Origin: Pseudoalteromonas ostreae
GTDB lineage: Bacteria; Pseudomonadota; Gammaproteobacteria; Enterobacterales; Alteromonadaceae
Assembly: GCF_018069805.1 (NCBI RefSeq)
Contig: NZ_JAGPYN010000009.1
Coordinates: 62,001 to 126,000 of the forward strand
Reading direction: 5' to 3'
Length of the DNA stretch: 64,000 nucleotides
Shown here: piece by piece, positions 18,321 through 29,153 of the stretch
Position numbering within the stretch: the first letter of the stretch is position 1
Layout of the letters: the number at the start of each line of letters is the position of its first letter
Position numbers and translations under genes: made by a program
The notes under the pieces: generated by a model
Told to the model about the DNA's origin: nothing
Seen by the model: the letters and a program-made list of their open reading frames with translations, nothing else
Databases searched by the model: none

Positions 18321-21300
18321 CTATTTCGCGCCCCATGCAGCAATCAATTTTTCAAACTGAGCCTGCACATTGTTATTATTGATACCTTGTGTTTGTTGGT
18401 TAATTGCATTAACGAGCTCAGTAAATGACGTTTGGTTATTGTTACTGGTAACCGCCGCAGTTAGCGCATTCACAGCCGCTTTATTATCTAAACCTTGAAT
18501 ATTCACACCAAGGCTTTGTAATAATTGGCTGTAATCGTGGCTTAGGTTGTTTTTACTGAGTTTAGCTGCAATCTCTTCCAGTGATTGATGCAAATAACCA
18601 ATTTGCTCCACCGCCATCATCACTGGACTGCCGGCGCCATCAAGTTTATTTAAACGTACAAAGTCACCTTTAATTTGACTAAAGCGCTGCTGCTGCTCTG
18701 CGCTTAAGGTGCCACGCAGTTCACCGAGTTTAAGTAAGTTCTCTTCAGAGCCTTTACTGAGTGTTTGCGCTTCACCACGATAATGGTCACAAATTAAGTT
18801 TTCTAGCTCTTCGTCATTCATGGCAGCAACGACTTTTTCTGCCATTTTATTCATATTACGGTAGCTGCCTTGCAATTTAAATGGCGGCTCTGTGCGATAA
18901 TTATTATCTTGCGCGGCTGAGGCAATATACTGGGCGTTCACTTTTAGTACGGTATTGCGAATAGTGATTAATCGGCTGAGTACCGCTTTAATTTCGTTAA
19001 CTTCCGCTTGTGAATAGCCGTGCTCAAGCTCATTTAATGAAATATCTTCGCCTTGGCACATCCGCACTAACTTATACAAATCTTCCATGTTGCGGTTAGC
19101 CAATGGCGCTAATACTGCATTAGATGTTAGCGCATTTTCTATAAAGCTCATGGCAAACTCTTGCTCACACCCGGCTAAGGTATCGCCAAGATTATAAATA
19201 TCGGCGCGGTTTGCCAACATATCAGGAATTTTAAAGCTCTCACCAGATTCCGTATACGGGTTACCTGCCATCACTACGGCAAACTTTTTACCGCGTAAAT
19301 CATAGGTTTTACTTTTACCGTTCCACACCCCGTCAATACGTCTTGAGCCATCACACAAAGAAATAAACTTTTGTAAAAACTCAGGGTTAGTATGCTGAAT
19401 ATCATCTAAATACAGCATCACGTTATTGCCCATTTCAAAGCTCTGATTGATTTTTGCAATCTCTTTTTCAGCAGTAGCATTAATGGCTTGAGCAGGATCG
19501 AGTGACACCTGATCGTGCCCTATCGACGGGCAATTTACTTTTACAAAAGTCAGCCCTAAACGGTTAGCAACGTATTCAACTAAGGTGGTTTTACCGTAAC
19601 CTGGCGGCGAGATCAGTAATAGCATGCCCATTAAATCAGTGCGTTTGTTTTTACCTGCTGAGCCAATTTGTTTTGCTAAGTTATCACCAATAATTGGGAA
19701 GTACACTTTATTGATCAGCTGATTACGTACAAACGAGCTAAGTGGCCTGGCTTTAAATTCATCAAGTTGCAGACGCTCTTTTTGCGCCGCTAAAATATCA
19801 CTGCGCAATGCATGATATTGCTCAAAAGCAGGTACTTGCTCAGTGATGTATTTACGAGTTCTGGCATAAAACTCTGCATAATCAACATGTAAAGTTTGCT
19901 CTTGCACGCGTTTATGCTGCCCCATTAAACGCTCAACTTGGGTGTTTGGGGTGACGTCCAACACAGTGTATTTTAATGGTGTGGTGGCACTGAGATGCAA
20001 GTAGTTAGCCGCTTCCGCCTGCACCATCGCCGACACTTTAGGATTTTGCATGCAGTACGCATTAAGCCAACTTAAAAATAATAATGCCCGCTCATCAGTT
20101 TGCTTTACGTTTTCACAGGCCTGAGCAAGCTCGTTGCTATAACCTTTAGCTTTAGCGTCACTACTAAACTGTTCAGCCAAATTTTTAGCTTGCTGAGAGA
20201 CGATAAACAACTGTTGATCCGCGGTTTTTTGTTGCGCTAATTGCTGCACTAAATAAGCGGCGGCTAAGTCAGTGGATAAATCAGCAAAGCGTGCTGATAA
20301 TTTGCTAACTTGAGTTAAAAAGTCGTTGATCTGTTCACTTAATTGCGCGGTTAAGGTGCTGATAAAACTAGTCGCGGCAAAGTGTTTATCCATCAAAATA
20401 GCATTGCTTGCTTGATGGAAATACTCACTCTGCTGCGCGGCAGATAATTGCGCACTAAACAGCTGCGCAACAATGCGGCAACTGGCCGGATAAATAAGTA
20501 AGTCTAGACTATTTTTTTGCGTCAATAAGGTGTCAATAATTGCCCATGCATCGTGGTCATGAATGCCTTTTTCATAACCTTCTTGATAGCGTGGTTCAGC
20601 AAATTTTTTCACCAGCTGCAATAATTGTTTATCTCTTTGTGCTTGCTCTAATTGTACAAAAGTCAGCGAGTGCTCACTGTTTTCACAAGCGAGTAATATT
20701 TGCGCAGCTAAATACTCACCACGATAAACCGCCTCACTTTCCGAAACTAATGTTTGTTGCCACAAATGACGGCTTTGCTGTAACGTTTGTAAGCTTTTCT
20801 CATCTGTTATTGGCTCAAAATAATCAGTACCCGTTAAGTGTAGCATCAGCTGCTCGTCACGCGGCAATAAGGTTAAATCGAGTAATTGCTTATTAACACT
20901 AAAAGCGTGCTTACCAATACTGACCGTATTGCCGCCGTCAGTGAAAATATCTTGTTTATCACGTAACGAACGTATGCCCTGATCTTTACTGGCTTTTAGC
21001 TTTGATTGGATGTCATCGGCACGAATTTCATCGCCTAACTCTTTAAGCTCACTAGTCAATGCACGAAGCTTGCTGATCATAGGATCGGCGGCAAAATAAG
21101 TATTTAATGCATCAAGCTCAGTAAAGCTTTGCGCACGGCGGTTAACGCCTTGCAATATACGCTCAGCAGCATTGGCTAAATTTAGAGCGCGGCGCTGACG
21201 GGTATCAATTAAGCTTTGTTTATGCGCTTCAAAGTTTTCGTATACGTCATCACGTTTGGCAATGATCTCTGTCAGGTATTCGTCAAAATCACTAAATTGC

Positions 21301-23486
21301 GATTCCAGCTCTTCAAGCTGAATTAGTAAACGCGAAAGCTGATCGTCACATGCCTCTGGAGTTTTGGCATTATTCAATGCATTGGTAATGCTTTGCGAAA
21401 ACAGTTTAAAGCGTGCGGCAAATTCAGCTTTAGCTTCAACACTGCCAAGGCTCTTTTGGCGGATTTCAATACTCGCTTTAGCACGATTAACCAACGCATA
21501 AACAGCACTGATATCTTCGAGGATTTGTGTGCGCACACGGCTGTCGTCGATGTCTAAATCAAGCATAGTGTGGTTAAGTAAATCCAGCTCTACACTTTGC
21601 GCATCTAATTGGGTAATATAGGTCTTCAGCTCGCTAACGCTTTCGCTTTTACTGCTTAGCTCTTCAAGCTCTTTAAGTTTTTCGTGGTACGGCGCCAGCG
21701 CGCTGTCTTGTTGTAAAAACGCAGCAGTTGCTTGGCTTACTTCCACCAACCGTGTATCAATCTCACTTTGTAAGTTATTCAGTGCAGCAATATCTATATA
21801 TTTAATATCTTCAAGGCTTATTACTTGGCCTTTGAGCATTTTTAATGCATCAATACCTTGCACAAATTGCGGTGCGACTTTAAAGCTATCAGGGCGTACT
21901 TCTCGGGTTACATCAGTGTAGTGCTTATTAATATCCACCAAGGCTTGCTTGGCTTTGTTTTGAATTTCGGTGACTTTTTCAAACTCATCAAGCACTTGCT
22001 CGGCAGTTTCAAAAATACTATGCAGATTTTTCGCGATTTCTGCAAATTCGCTTTCGTTAAGCCAATGATAACGGTCAAAAATATTTCGGCTAAGAGCAAT
22101 CAAATCTTCATAATGAAATAAGGTCGGGCTTTGCTCGCTAATAGCTTTGCAGACACTGTATAAATCAGAAATACCGCGAACTAAATCTGGGTTCCCGATT
22201 TTGCCAAAAAAACTAGTAAGTGGCGGCGCATTAGCTGCAAACTCGGCGGATACAAATGGGCTTTGCCAAATTTGAATTGGGTGTACTCGCTCCGCTTGGT
22301 CTTTATCAGCCTTAAAGGTGAGTGTTATACCATCGTTGTAAATAGCATAGCCGTGACAATAAATCGGGTTTTGTAGGTTTTTATCAATAATATTATAGGC
22401 AAAAAGTGCGTAACGGCCTTCACTTGGCTCGTAAAACACGTATAAAACATCTTCGCCGTTCGGTGACTTTATATGTCGGTGAAATTCTAAATCGTCTATT
22501 TGCTCTTCAAACGAGCGTGCTTGTCCTGATTGTAAGTAGTAACCGCCTGGAAAAATAATGCCGTGATCTTCAGGTAAAGTAACGCATGCACTGCCGATTG
22601 CATCTTGGCGCATGACCTGCTGAGTGCGGGTATTATAAATAAAATAGCGCCATATTTTTTCACGGTACGGCTGAATTTTTAGCAGCACTAAATCACCGAC
22701 CAGCGCGTATTCTACTTCGCTATCAGCAAGGGATTGGTTTTTATCATCAACAGGCTCTTGATAAATCCCTTCACCGGTGTCGGTGCTGTTTTCTATTTTA
22801 ATGGTCAGTGAGCCGCCGATCGTTTCAACAAACACTTCATCGGCGATGTTGATATGAGCGTGGCGCCCTTCTATGTGGTTACTTCGGTCAGTTTTGAGCC
22901 ATTCAAAATCATAGTCATGTGCGTGTTGAATATCACGCTCACCACGGTTATCGATATAATTAATGGTGTTGTCTGGGTGAATTTCCCAGCGAAAAACCCG
23001 TACATCCGATAACTTGTCACCGATTTGGAATAACGCAAACAGCTTGCCATTTTGTTGGTATAAATGCTGTAGGCTAGTTTGTTTGTAGTAGGTATACAGT
23101 TCTTCAAAATCACGAATAAAACGACTATCGGTTAAAAAACGCGTTGTCTCTGGGTAAGGCTCAATTTCGTAATGGTCGTCTTGCTCCACCAGCTTTTGTA
23201 CACTAAATACATCACTGATTGCGATTTCTTTTTTTAATCCCAAAAATACGTTGTAAGCAAAGATAACTTTATCGCCAATAATCACGATATCGCGCGGGGT
23301 ACAATTTTGCTCCGTACGAACGCGAACACGCCCTTTTACTTGTAGATCAGTGCTACCAAACTCGTTAATACGCTGAGTATTTACATCGTCTATTTGCGTT
23401 TTTAAATCAGCACCAAAATTATTTAAGCGGCGTTTAATTAAGTCGTACGAGCCTTGCTCTAGCGCGTGTTGAGTTGCGTCCGTCAT
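18321..23486 (-). CDS. Giant DNA-repair-type AAA ATPase associated with flotillin
   Basis: The 1721-residue protein has a long N-terminal beta-rich and coiled-coil region (about 1-1230), an AAA domain with Walker A PPGYGKTT near residue 1296 and Walker B NVMLYLDDIQH, sensor region VVMAGNPYTESGE, and a helical C-terminus. It matches the large proteins annotated as DNA repair ATPase (DUF3686 type) that occur next to a YqiK-like flotillin and an OB-fold membrane protein. It is the third gene of that trio (70-bp gap after flotillin). The biochemical role is not established; the name rests on old similarity to repair ATPases. The coiled coils suggest assembly at the flotillin membrane domain. Confidence 0.82.
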   Translation of the reverse strand: MTDATQHALEQGSYDLIKRRLNNFGADLKTQIDDVNTQRINEFGSTDLQVKGRVRVRTEQNCTPRDIVIIGDKVIFAYNVFLGLKKEIAISDVFSVQKLVEQDDHYEIEPYPETTRFLTDSRFIRDFEELYTYYKQTSLQHLYQQNGKLFALFQIGDKLSDVRVFRWEIHPDNTINYIDNRGERDIQHAHDYDFEWLKTDRSNHIEGRHAHINIADEVFVETIGGSLTIKIENSTDTGEGIYQEPVDDKNQSLADSEVEYALVGDLVLLKIQPYREKIWRYFIYNTRTQQVMRQDAIGSACVTLPEDHGIIFPGGYYLQSGQARSFEEQIDDLEFHRHIKSPNGEDVLYVFYEPSEGRYALFAYNIIDKNLQNPIYCHGYAIYNDGITLTFKADKDQAERVHPIQIWQSPFVSAEFAANAPPLTSFFGKIGNPDLVRGISDLYSVCKAISEQSPTLFHYEDLIALSRNIFDRYHWLNESEFAEIAKNLHSIFETAEQVLDEFEKVTEIQNKAKQALVDINKHYTDVTREVRPDSFKVAPQFVQGIDALKMLKGQVISLEDIKYIDIAALNNLQSEIDTRLVEVSQATAAFLQQDSALAPYHEKLKELEELSSKSESVSELKTYITQLDAQSVELDLLNHTMLDLDIDDSRVRTQILEDISAVYALVNRAKASIEIRQKSLGSVEAKAEFAARFKLFSQSITNALNNAKTPEACDDQLSRLLIQLEELESQFSDFDEYLTEIIAKRDDVYENFEAHKQSLIDTRQRRALNLANAAERILQGVNRRAQSFTELDALNTYFAADPMISKLRALTSELKELGDEIRADDIQSKLKASKDQGIRSLRDKQDIFTDGGNTVSIGKHAFSVNKQLLDLTLLPRDEQLMLHLTGTDYFEPITDEKSLQTLQQSRHLWQQTLVSESEAVYRGEYLAAQILLACENSEHSLTFVQLEQAQRDKQLLQLVKKFAEPRYQEGYEKGIHDHDAWAIIDTLLTQKNSLDLLIYPASCRIVAQLFSAQLSAAQQSEYFHQASNAILMDKHFAATSFISTLTAQLSEQINDFLTQVSKLSARFADLSTDLAAAYLVQQLAQQKTADQQLFIVSQQAKNLAEQFSSDAKAKGYSNELAQACENVKQTDERALLFLSWLNAYCMQNPKVSAMVQAEAANYLHLSATTPLKYTVLDVTPNTQVERLMGQHKRVQEQTLHVDYAEFYARTRKYITEQVPAFEQYHALRSDILAAQKERLQLDEFKARPLSSFVRNQLINKVYFPIIGDNLAKQIGSAGKNKRTDLMGMLLLISPPGYGKTTLVEYVANRLGLTFVKVNCPSIGHDQVSLDPAQAINATAEKEIAKINQSFEMGNNVMLYLDDIQHTNPEFLQKFISLCDGSRRIDGVWNGKSKTYDLRGKKFAVVMAGNPYTESGESFKIPDMLANRADIYNLGDTLAGCEQEFAMSFIENALTSNAVLAPLANRNMEDLYKLVRMCQGEDISLNELEHGYSQAEVNEIKAVLSRLITIRNTVLKVNAQYIASAAQDNNYRTEPPFKLQGSYRNMNKMAEKVVAAMNDEELENLICDHYRGEAQTLSKGSEENLLKLGELRGTLSAEQQQRFSQIKGDFVRLNKLDGAGSPVMMAVEQIGYLHQSLEEIAAKLSKNNLSHDYSQLLQSLGVNIQGLDNKAAVNALTAAVTSNNNQTSFTELVNAINQQTQGINNNNVQAQFEKLIAAWGAK

Positions 23487-23555
23487 GAAACCAATCCTGA
23501 AATTTAATAGAAGTTAGCCGTAACAACCGCTGTTACGGCTAATAAACTTAGCGCA

Positions 23556-25658
23556 CTAGTCTTTTGGATCTAGCTTAATTTTGTCATCTAAGCCACCACC
23601 TAAGTTACCGCCTAACATGCTTAGCAATTGGCTTTTTTCAGCCGCAGAGGTATTACTTAACTGCTTTAATAACTTACTCATGTTAAAGTTTTTCAGTGTT
23701 TCGGCTGAACCATTCGCCCCAGCTAACACCCCTTTTAGGTCTTCAATTAAATTACGATCACCGTTTAAGTGATCTTTAAATACGGTTTGTACGGTTTTAC
23801 TTTCATCAACTAAGCCATCAATTGATTTACCCAAACTGATTGCACTCATAAATTGATTAAAGAACTGACCATCGCCACCCATAATATTAATATCAGCATT
23901 ACCTAAGGCTTTCGCCATAATGTGTGCTTGATGCTCGGCAATATCTTTGCTGGCTGAAATTTTTGCCAATACGAGCTCTTTTTGTTGGTTAAGCTGCAGC
24001 GTAAAGCTTTCGTAATCGCGAGCATCTTGATCCATCGCGTTCAAGGCTTGTAGCTTCTCTTCTAGGCCTTTTGCTTCGGCGCGCATCTTGCGCTCAAGGT
24101 TAATCGCTTCCACTTCACCCTGTTTCTCATTCGCATCAGCCATGGCTGTTTGTACTTGCGCCTGAGATAAACCAATTTCACGGTTACCTTGTGCTTCAGC
24201 TTCAAGTTTTTGACGCATTACTTTAGCATCAGTTTCACCTTGAATTGCATTTGCTTCGGCCTTCGCTTTAATAACATCCGCTTCCGCAAGGCCCTTAGCG
24301 GCTGTTTCAACTTGCTGTGCCTGCGCTAAAATTTTCTTAGACTCAGCCTGTTGATTGGCAATTCTAAGCTCTGCATTGGCCATTGTTTCAAGCTCACGGG
24401 CCTTGTATTCTGCCGCTTGCTCTTGTGCTTTTGCCGCTTCAATGTCTTTTACTAATGACTCTTCAGCTTCGGCTTTGGCACGAATAATTACCGCTTCTTT
24501 TTCACGCTCTGCACCTGCGAGTACTTTCACATCTTTAATGCGCTCTTCTTCTTCAGCCACTGATTTTTCAACAATCACGCGATCACGCACTACATCGGCA
24601 ATTTCTTTACGTTCTACTTCCAGTGCTTTTTCTTTATTGATGCGCAGGATTTCGGTTTCTCTTTCACGTTCGATCACTTCAATTTCACGTGAACGAGCAA
24701 CTTTCTCTTCTTCAATACCCAAAACGCGTAATCGGTTTTGCTCAGCAATATCAAGTTCACGTTGTTTGTTTTGTTCGGCGATACCAATTGCTTCATCGGC
24801 TTGTAAGCGTGCTTGCTCTGATTTGAGGCGTTCTTCTTGACGCACTTTTTCAGCTTCTGCAAATTCACGGGCTTTTACAGTCTCTATTTCGCGCACCTGA
24901 CGTGACATGGCATCTTGTTTTTGACGCTCAATTTCCAGCGTCTTCTCGGTGGCTTCTTGATTTTGGATCTCAATCTTAGCGCGTTCATCACACTTTAATT
25001 GATTGGTAGATACATTTTGTACTGCAGTCATTTCAGTGATGCGGCGAATACCTTCGGCATCGAGAATATTTTGCGGATCGAGCTTATCAATTGAGGTTTG
25101 TTCAAGGTAATCAATAGCAACATCTTCAAGTGAATAACCCGATAAATCTTGGCCAATCACTTCTTTAATATTATCGCGAAATTCATTTCGGTGAGTAAAT
25201 AACTCAACAAAATCCATTCGCTTACCAACGGTTTTAAGTGCTTCTGAGAATTTCGCTTCAAACAATTCTTGTAATGTGGCGTGCTCTGATGCACGGGCGC
25301 AACCGACTTGCTTAGCAACACGTAAAATATCTTCTTTGTTTTCGTTAACACGAATATAAAAAGTAATGGCGATATCTGCGCGAATATTATCTTTACAGAT
25401 CAAACCGCCTTTATCTTTACGTTCAAGCACCATGCGCTTGGTTGAAATGTCCATCACTTCCATTTTATGGATCACAGGGTAAACGATTCCGCCCGTAGTG
25501 GTGACATCGGGCTCGTTCTTCATTTTATTAATGATCAGTGCTTGGCCTTGCTCTACCTTACGATAAAACTTGCCGATAATTAGCAAAATCGCAAAAATAA
25601 CAGCGATTGCTATACCTACAAATGTCAATATAGGTATGAGATTATCTAAAAATTCCAT
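23556..25658 (-). CDS. yqiK: Flotillin-family membrane scaffold protein (YqiK-like)
   Basis: The 700-residue protein has one N-terminal membrane helix (about 10-31), an SPFH/band 7 domain (about 35-210, with IINKMKNEPDVTTTGG and KRMVLERKDKGG), a very long charged heptad-rich coiled coil rich in Glu, Ala, Lys and Arg (about 225-520), and a C-terminal region ending in a Gly/Leu-rich tail. Flotillins oligomerise at the inner membrane and organise protein assemblies. It lies 62 bp after the NfeD-like gene and 69 bp before the giant ATPase, an arrangement known from many proteobacteria. Confidence 0.93.
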   Translation of the reverse strand: MEFLDNLIPILTFVGIAIAVIFAILLIIGKFYRKVEQGQALIINKMKNEPDVTTTGGIVYPVIHKMEVMDISTKRMVLERKDKGGLICKDNIRADIAITFYIRVNENKEDILRVAKQVGCARASEHATLQELFEAKFSEALKTVGKRMDFVELFTHRNEFRDNIKEVIGQDLSGYSLEDVAIDYLEQTSIDKLDPQNILDAEGIRRITEMTAVQNVSTNQLKCDERAKIEIQNQEATEKTLEIERQKQDAMSRQVREIETVKAREFAEAEKVRQEERLKSEQARLQADEAIGIAEQNKQRELDIAEQNRLRVLGIEEEKVARSREIEVIERERETEILRINKEKALEVERKEIADVVRDRVIVEKSVAEEEERIKDVKVLAGAEREKEAVIIRAKAEAEESLVKDIEAAKAQEQAAEYKARELETMANAELRIANQQAESKKILAQAQQVETAAKGLAEADVIKAKAEANAIQGETDAKVMRQKLEAEAQGNREIGLSQAQVQTAMADANEKQGEVEAINLERKMRAEAKGLEEKLQALNAMDQDARDYESFTLQLNQQKELVLAKISASKDIAEHQAHIMAKALGNADINIMGGDGQFFNQFMSAISLGKSIDGLVDESKTVQTVFKDHLNGDRNLIEDLKGVLAGANGSAETLKNFNMSKLLKQLSNTSAAEKSQLLSMLGGNLGGGLDDKIKLDPKD

Positions 25659-25720
25659 GTTATGTCCTAACGTGATTATCGATTTATTATGTGTTACTTA
25701 CCCCTAAATAAACTAAGGTA

Positions 25721-26344
25721 TTACCAAGGTTTGGCGGTAATAATGTAACAGTGTTGCTCTTTGAGGTGTTCAAGCAACACCGCAGTGTCACCTGATGTAA
25801 ATTGCTCGTCATTTTCAGCTCTAACTTCAAGTAACTGCTCAGTACCTTGAAATTTAACCCGTGCTTGGCCAAATGTATTAGTTACTTTGCCAGTAACAAC
25901 AACACATTCTAAACCCAGTAAATCTGAACTTTTCGAGGTTTGCGCGCTGCTAAAAAAGCGCTGTAAGGGCCGAGATATAATGGCCGCAATTGGCATAGCA
26001 ATCAGTAAACAAACGCCCAGCATTAGCACGCCAAAAATATAAAACCAGATACCATCGCCTAACAGATAGGCAAAAAACTTATGGGCATAGATGCTGATCA
26101 ACCAGCTACTCATCACTACGAGACTAATAGATACAGTAATTGGGATGCCACCAAACCCCATGCTAAACCATGAACTCAAGCCTGAGCTTTGCGACGCATC
26201 GGCTTCAATTTCTAGATCTGATTCAAACATATCAATGTCAGCAAAGCCAATAAGGGTTATTAGCCAAAACAACATCACAACTAACAACAGGGCTGAAAAA
26301 ATAACGGTGGGGAAAGTAAGCGCTAAGTTTAAAAATTCCATCAT
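25721..26344 (-). CDS. yqiJ: NfeD/YqiJ-like membrane protein with OB fold
   Basis: The 207-residue protein has three hydrophobic segments (about 10-32, 70-90, 98-122) and a C-terminal soluble beta-rich domain (about 145-205: DLLGLECVVVTGKVTNTFGQARVKF), consistent with the OB-fold domain of NfeD-type partners of flotillins. It is the first gene of the flotillin-ATPase operon. The symbol is assigned by resemblance and gene order rather than by strong sequence signature. Confidence 0.78.
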   Translation of the reverse strand: MMEFLNLALTFPTVIFSALLLVVMLFWLITLIGFADIDMFESDLEIEADASQSSGLSSWFSMGFGGIPITVSISLVVMSSWLISIYAHKFFAYLLGDGIWFYIFGVLMLGVCLLIAMPIAAIISRPLQRFFSSAQTSKSSDLLGLECVVVTGKVTNTFGQARVKFQGTEQLLEVRAENDEQFTSGDTAVLLEHLKEQHCYIITAKPW

Positions 26345-26622
26345 TACAACTATCCATTTATTTTAAACGCAGTAGGCGATAAAACTTTTTATCATTTAGT
26401 CGCGTAAATGTTAAGTGTTTTATGGAAAATCAACGTTGTTAATATAAAAAATTGTAAATGAATGACTACTTTGAAACGTTAACTTAGCTTAATTAACGAC
26501 TTAAGGGCTAAATTAATAGTCGAGTAGAACTAGCAATCAACATTAATTGGCTATAACATTCGCGCTTTATTTTTGTACCCATAGCAACGAAACTATATAT
26601 AAATCGTCAAGAAAGGACACAA

Positions 26623-27408
26623 ATGCGTTATTTTCTGCCTATTTCATTACTTGCGTTATCTTGCTCTGCCACTGTTAATGCGCAGCAGTCTGAAACTCGT
26701 CAATGGTTCAACTCAATTCAATACACAACCTTAGAAAATACAGGTTATGACTATGACACTATGTACTTATCGAGCCATTATTATTTTGCGCCGCAGCAAA
26801 ACTCTGGCGTATGGGATGATTACGGCTACTTAGACACTGATTCAAATATCAAATTAGATTATTCCAATAATGATTTAGCCAACAGCTTTGGCGTATTTGG
26901 CGAAGGTTTTTACGGTAACTGGTTTGCAAACTTAGAATTTTCTGATTTGAGTGAAACAGATGATTACTCTGTAGGTGTTGGTTATTTATTTGCTGACGAT
27001 CTAAAAGTATCTGTGCAAATGCAAGAGTTTGAAAATATCGACACGATCTATCGGTTTACAGCGCAATATAACTATCAACTTAATGATAGCGATTACCTAG
27101 GCCTTACAGCTAACACTGACGATGAATTAGAAATATGGAGCTTATCAACTCGCTATTTTGCACATCTTAATGCTGATAGTTATTTAGCTGTAGATGTTGC
27201 TTATCACTATAATAACTTTAATCCTTATATAACTAGCCTTGCAAATTATTATTTTAATCGCCATGTTGCGGTTGGTGCAGGTGTTGCTGATTCTAAATTA
27301 TTACTTGAAGCTAAGTACTTCATTGATAGTCAATATTACTTCACTGCTAACTTTTTCGACAGAGCGGACGGTGAGGTATATAGCATTAAATTTGTCGCAC
27401 AGTTTTAA
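26623..27408 (+). CDS. Putative outer-membrane beta-barrel protein (porin-like)
   Basis: The 261-residue protein has a clear signal peptide (cleavage at VNA-QQ) and then alternating aromatic and polar strands throughout, ending in the C-terminal Phe (FVAQF) recognised by the Bam machinery. Tyr, Asp, Asn and Phe are very frequent, as in marine outer-membrane barrels; about ten to twelve strands would fit. Function is unknown. It is transcribed alone, with an AAGGA ribosome binding site upstream and a strong terminator downstream. Confidence 0.75.
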   Translation: MRYFLPISLLALSCSATVNAQQSETRQWFNSIQYTTLENTGYDYDTMYLSSHYYFAPQQNSGVWDDYGYLDTDSNIKLDYSNNDLANSFGVFGEGFYGNWFANLEFSDLSETDDYSVGVGYLFADDLKVSVQMQEFENIDTIYRFTAQYNYQLNDSDYLGLTANTDDELEIWSLSTRYFAHLNADSYLAVDVAYHYNNFNPYITSLANYYFNRHVAVGAGVADSKLLLEAKYFIDSQYYFTANFFDRADGEVYSIKFVAQF

Positions 27409-27422
27409 TAAGTAAAAAGTCA

Positions 27423-27448
27423 AAAACGCCGCTATTTAGCGGCGTTTT
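27423..27448. terminator. Bidirectional Rho-independent terminator
   Basis: A 12-bp perfect stem AAAACGCCGCTA / TAGCGGCGTTTT with a 2-base centre is flanked by T-rich sequence on the plus strand and by A-rich sequence on the left, so it can serve the porin-like gene and the convergent dipeptidase gene. Confidence 0.85.
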
Positions 27449-27472
27449 ATTTTGTGGCTATGACAACCTAAG

Positions 27473-28963
27473 TTACATATTACCCAGCTTTATCATCATT
27501 GCTGTATACATTTTAAGGTTGAGCTTAAGTTGTTCAACTGTAATAAACTCATGCTCTGAGTGGCCGGTGTAGCGCTTACCAGGCATTGATGGCCCAAACG
27601 ATACCGCATTATCAAATAACTTGGCATTGGTGCCACCACCAATAGATACAAACCCAGCCTCTTGATCACCGGTAAAGTGTTTAAAAATATCTAATAATGC
27701 TTGTGCGTGTGGCGCGTTATCTAGCAACATAGGTGTGCCAATAACAATATTTGTCTCTTTAAGCTGTACTTGATTATTCGCCTGCCATTGTGCAAGTGCA
27801 CTATCAATCTGCTGTTTAAGAAGCGCTTCATCTTTCCCCATTGGGCGGCGCATATTAACTGATAAAGTAATGGCATTGCCATCACGCTTTATAACCGTAG
27901 GAGAAACCGTCATTGGTCCCATAAAGTCATGGCTGTAAGCTATATCACCAAACTGCTTACCATATAAATCAAGTCCAATTAGCTGATTGATAAACTCTAT
28001 CGCTTGGCCATCGCTATTGTTTTCAAGCTCAATACCTTTAAACACTTCAGCTAAATGAGCAATCGCGTTATGTCCTAATTCTGGTTCAGATGAATGCGCA
28101 GACATGCCTTTAACTGCTACTTTAATACCAGAATCAAGCTCTGTAATAGCAATTTTTACATTACTCATTTTTGCTACATTATCATTTAACTTAGCAATAT
28201 TTTCCGCAGTCGCATTGTGTAAAATCACACTGGCATCTTCTGGTATTTGGCTAACAAAGGCACCGCCTTGTAACTGATTAACATAAGGACTGGTTTGCTG
28301 CGAAGTACCAACAAACGTTGAGCCTATTAAACTCCAGCCCTTTTCAGCGACAACCACTGGGTATGAGGCATCAATCGTCACCGCATATTTAGGTTGTTGA
28401 TAGGTTTTCATAAACTCTTCAAGTGGGCCCCAATCAGATTCCTCGGCTAAATAAATCATCAACTCAATGCGGTTATCAAGCTCAATATTTTGATCTTTAA
28501 TTGCTTTCATTGCATAAAGTGCCGTGGCAATGGCGCCCTTATCATCTTCAGTTCCACGCGCAATCAATTTGCCAGGCTCTGAGGTGCTGTCTATTTTAAA
28601 CGGGCTGTGCAGCCATTTACTGGCATCCGCTGGTTGCACATCACCATGGGTCACTACAGTTACTTTATCACTTTGTTCACCCATACCAATTAATACTGTG
28701 TAACCTAAGTCTTGGTAGTCAAAACCAAGCTCTGCCGCTTTCATTTTTAACAGCGCTTTAAAACCAATGAAGTCTGGATTATCAGGAGTATCGATACCGC
28801 TTTTATTAACTGTCGGGTATGATACTAAATTAGCTAAAGTATGAATTTGGGCATCTTGATATGTATCTACTGCGTACTTTGCAGCGGCATCACTAACTTG
28901 ATTAAGATTCGCATCGGCGCTGGCAACTACAAGAGCGAGACTGGCTAAAACAAACTTTTTCAA
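27473..28963 (-). CDS. Exported M20 family dipeptidase
   Basis: The 496-residue protein starts with a signal peptide (cleavage near ASA-DA). M20 metal ligands are visible: VVTHGDVQPAD, ARGTEDDKGA, IYLAEESDWG with the catalytic and ligand Glu residues, VTIDASYP, and the C-terminal His in TGHSEHEF. The lid domain (about 205-375) lies in the expected place. PepV/carnosinase-type members cleave dipeptides; here the enzyme would act in the periplasm. It is monocistronic and convergent with the porin-like gene. Exact substrate range cannot be inferred. Confidence 0.88.
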   Translation of the reverse strand: MKKFVLASLALVVASADANLNQVSDAAAKYAVDTYQDAQIHTLANLVSYPTVNKSGIDTPDNPDFIGFKALLKMKAAELGFDYQDLGYTVLIGMGEQSDKVTVVTHGDVQPADASKWLHSPFKIDSTSEPGKLIARGTEDDKGAIATALYAMKAIKDQNIELDNRIELMIYLAEESDWGPLEEFMKTYQQPKYAVTIDASYPVVVAEKGWSLIGSTFVGTSQQTSPYVNQLQGGAFVSQIPEDASVILHNATAENIAKLNDNVAKMSNVKIAITELDSGIKVAVKGMSAHSSEPELGHNAIAHLAEVFKGIELENNSDGQAIEFINQLIGLDLYGKQFGDIAYSHDFMGPMTVSPTVIKRDGNAITLSVNMRRPMGKDEALLKQQIDSALAQWQANNQVQLKETNIVIGTPMLLDNAPHAQALLDIFKHFTGDQEAGFVSIGGGTNAKLFDNAVSFGPSMPGKRYTGHSEHEFITVEQLKLNLKMYTAMMIKLGNM

Positions 28964-29153
28964 AGCAATTTCCTATTTTTTAAGACCAAGAATTGGATAA
29001 ATCAACATACTTACCGATTGTAACGCCGATTTGCATTACGAAGCCAGCATTGTAGTCAGAGAGTTTTGAGTTTTACCGCAAATATTTAAATAGCTAATAA
29101 CACCAATAACGCTGTATACTACGTCACCAATTTTAAGCAGCAGATCTTGTAAA

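Noticed and set aside
24355..24840. 161-codon Ser-rich open frame on the plus strand
   Set aside because: It is antisense to the flotillin coiled coil; the Glu/Lys/Arg repeats of that gene create an open Ser-rich complement.
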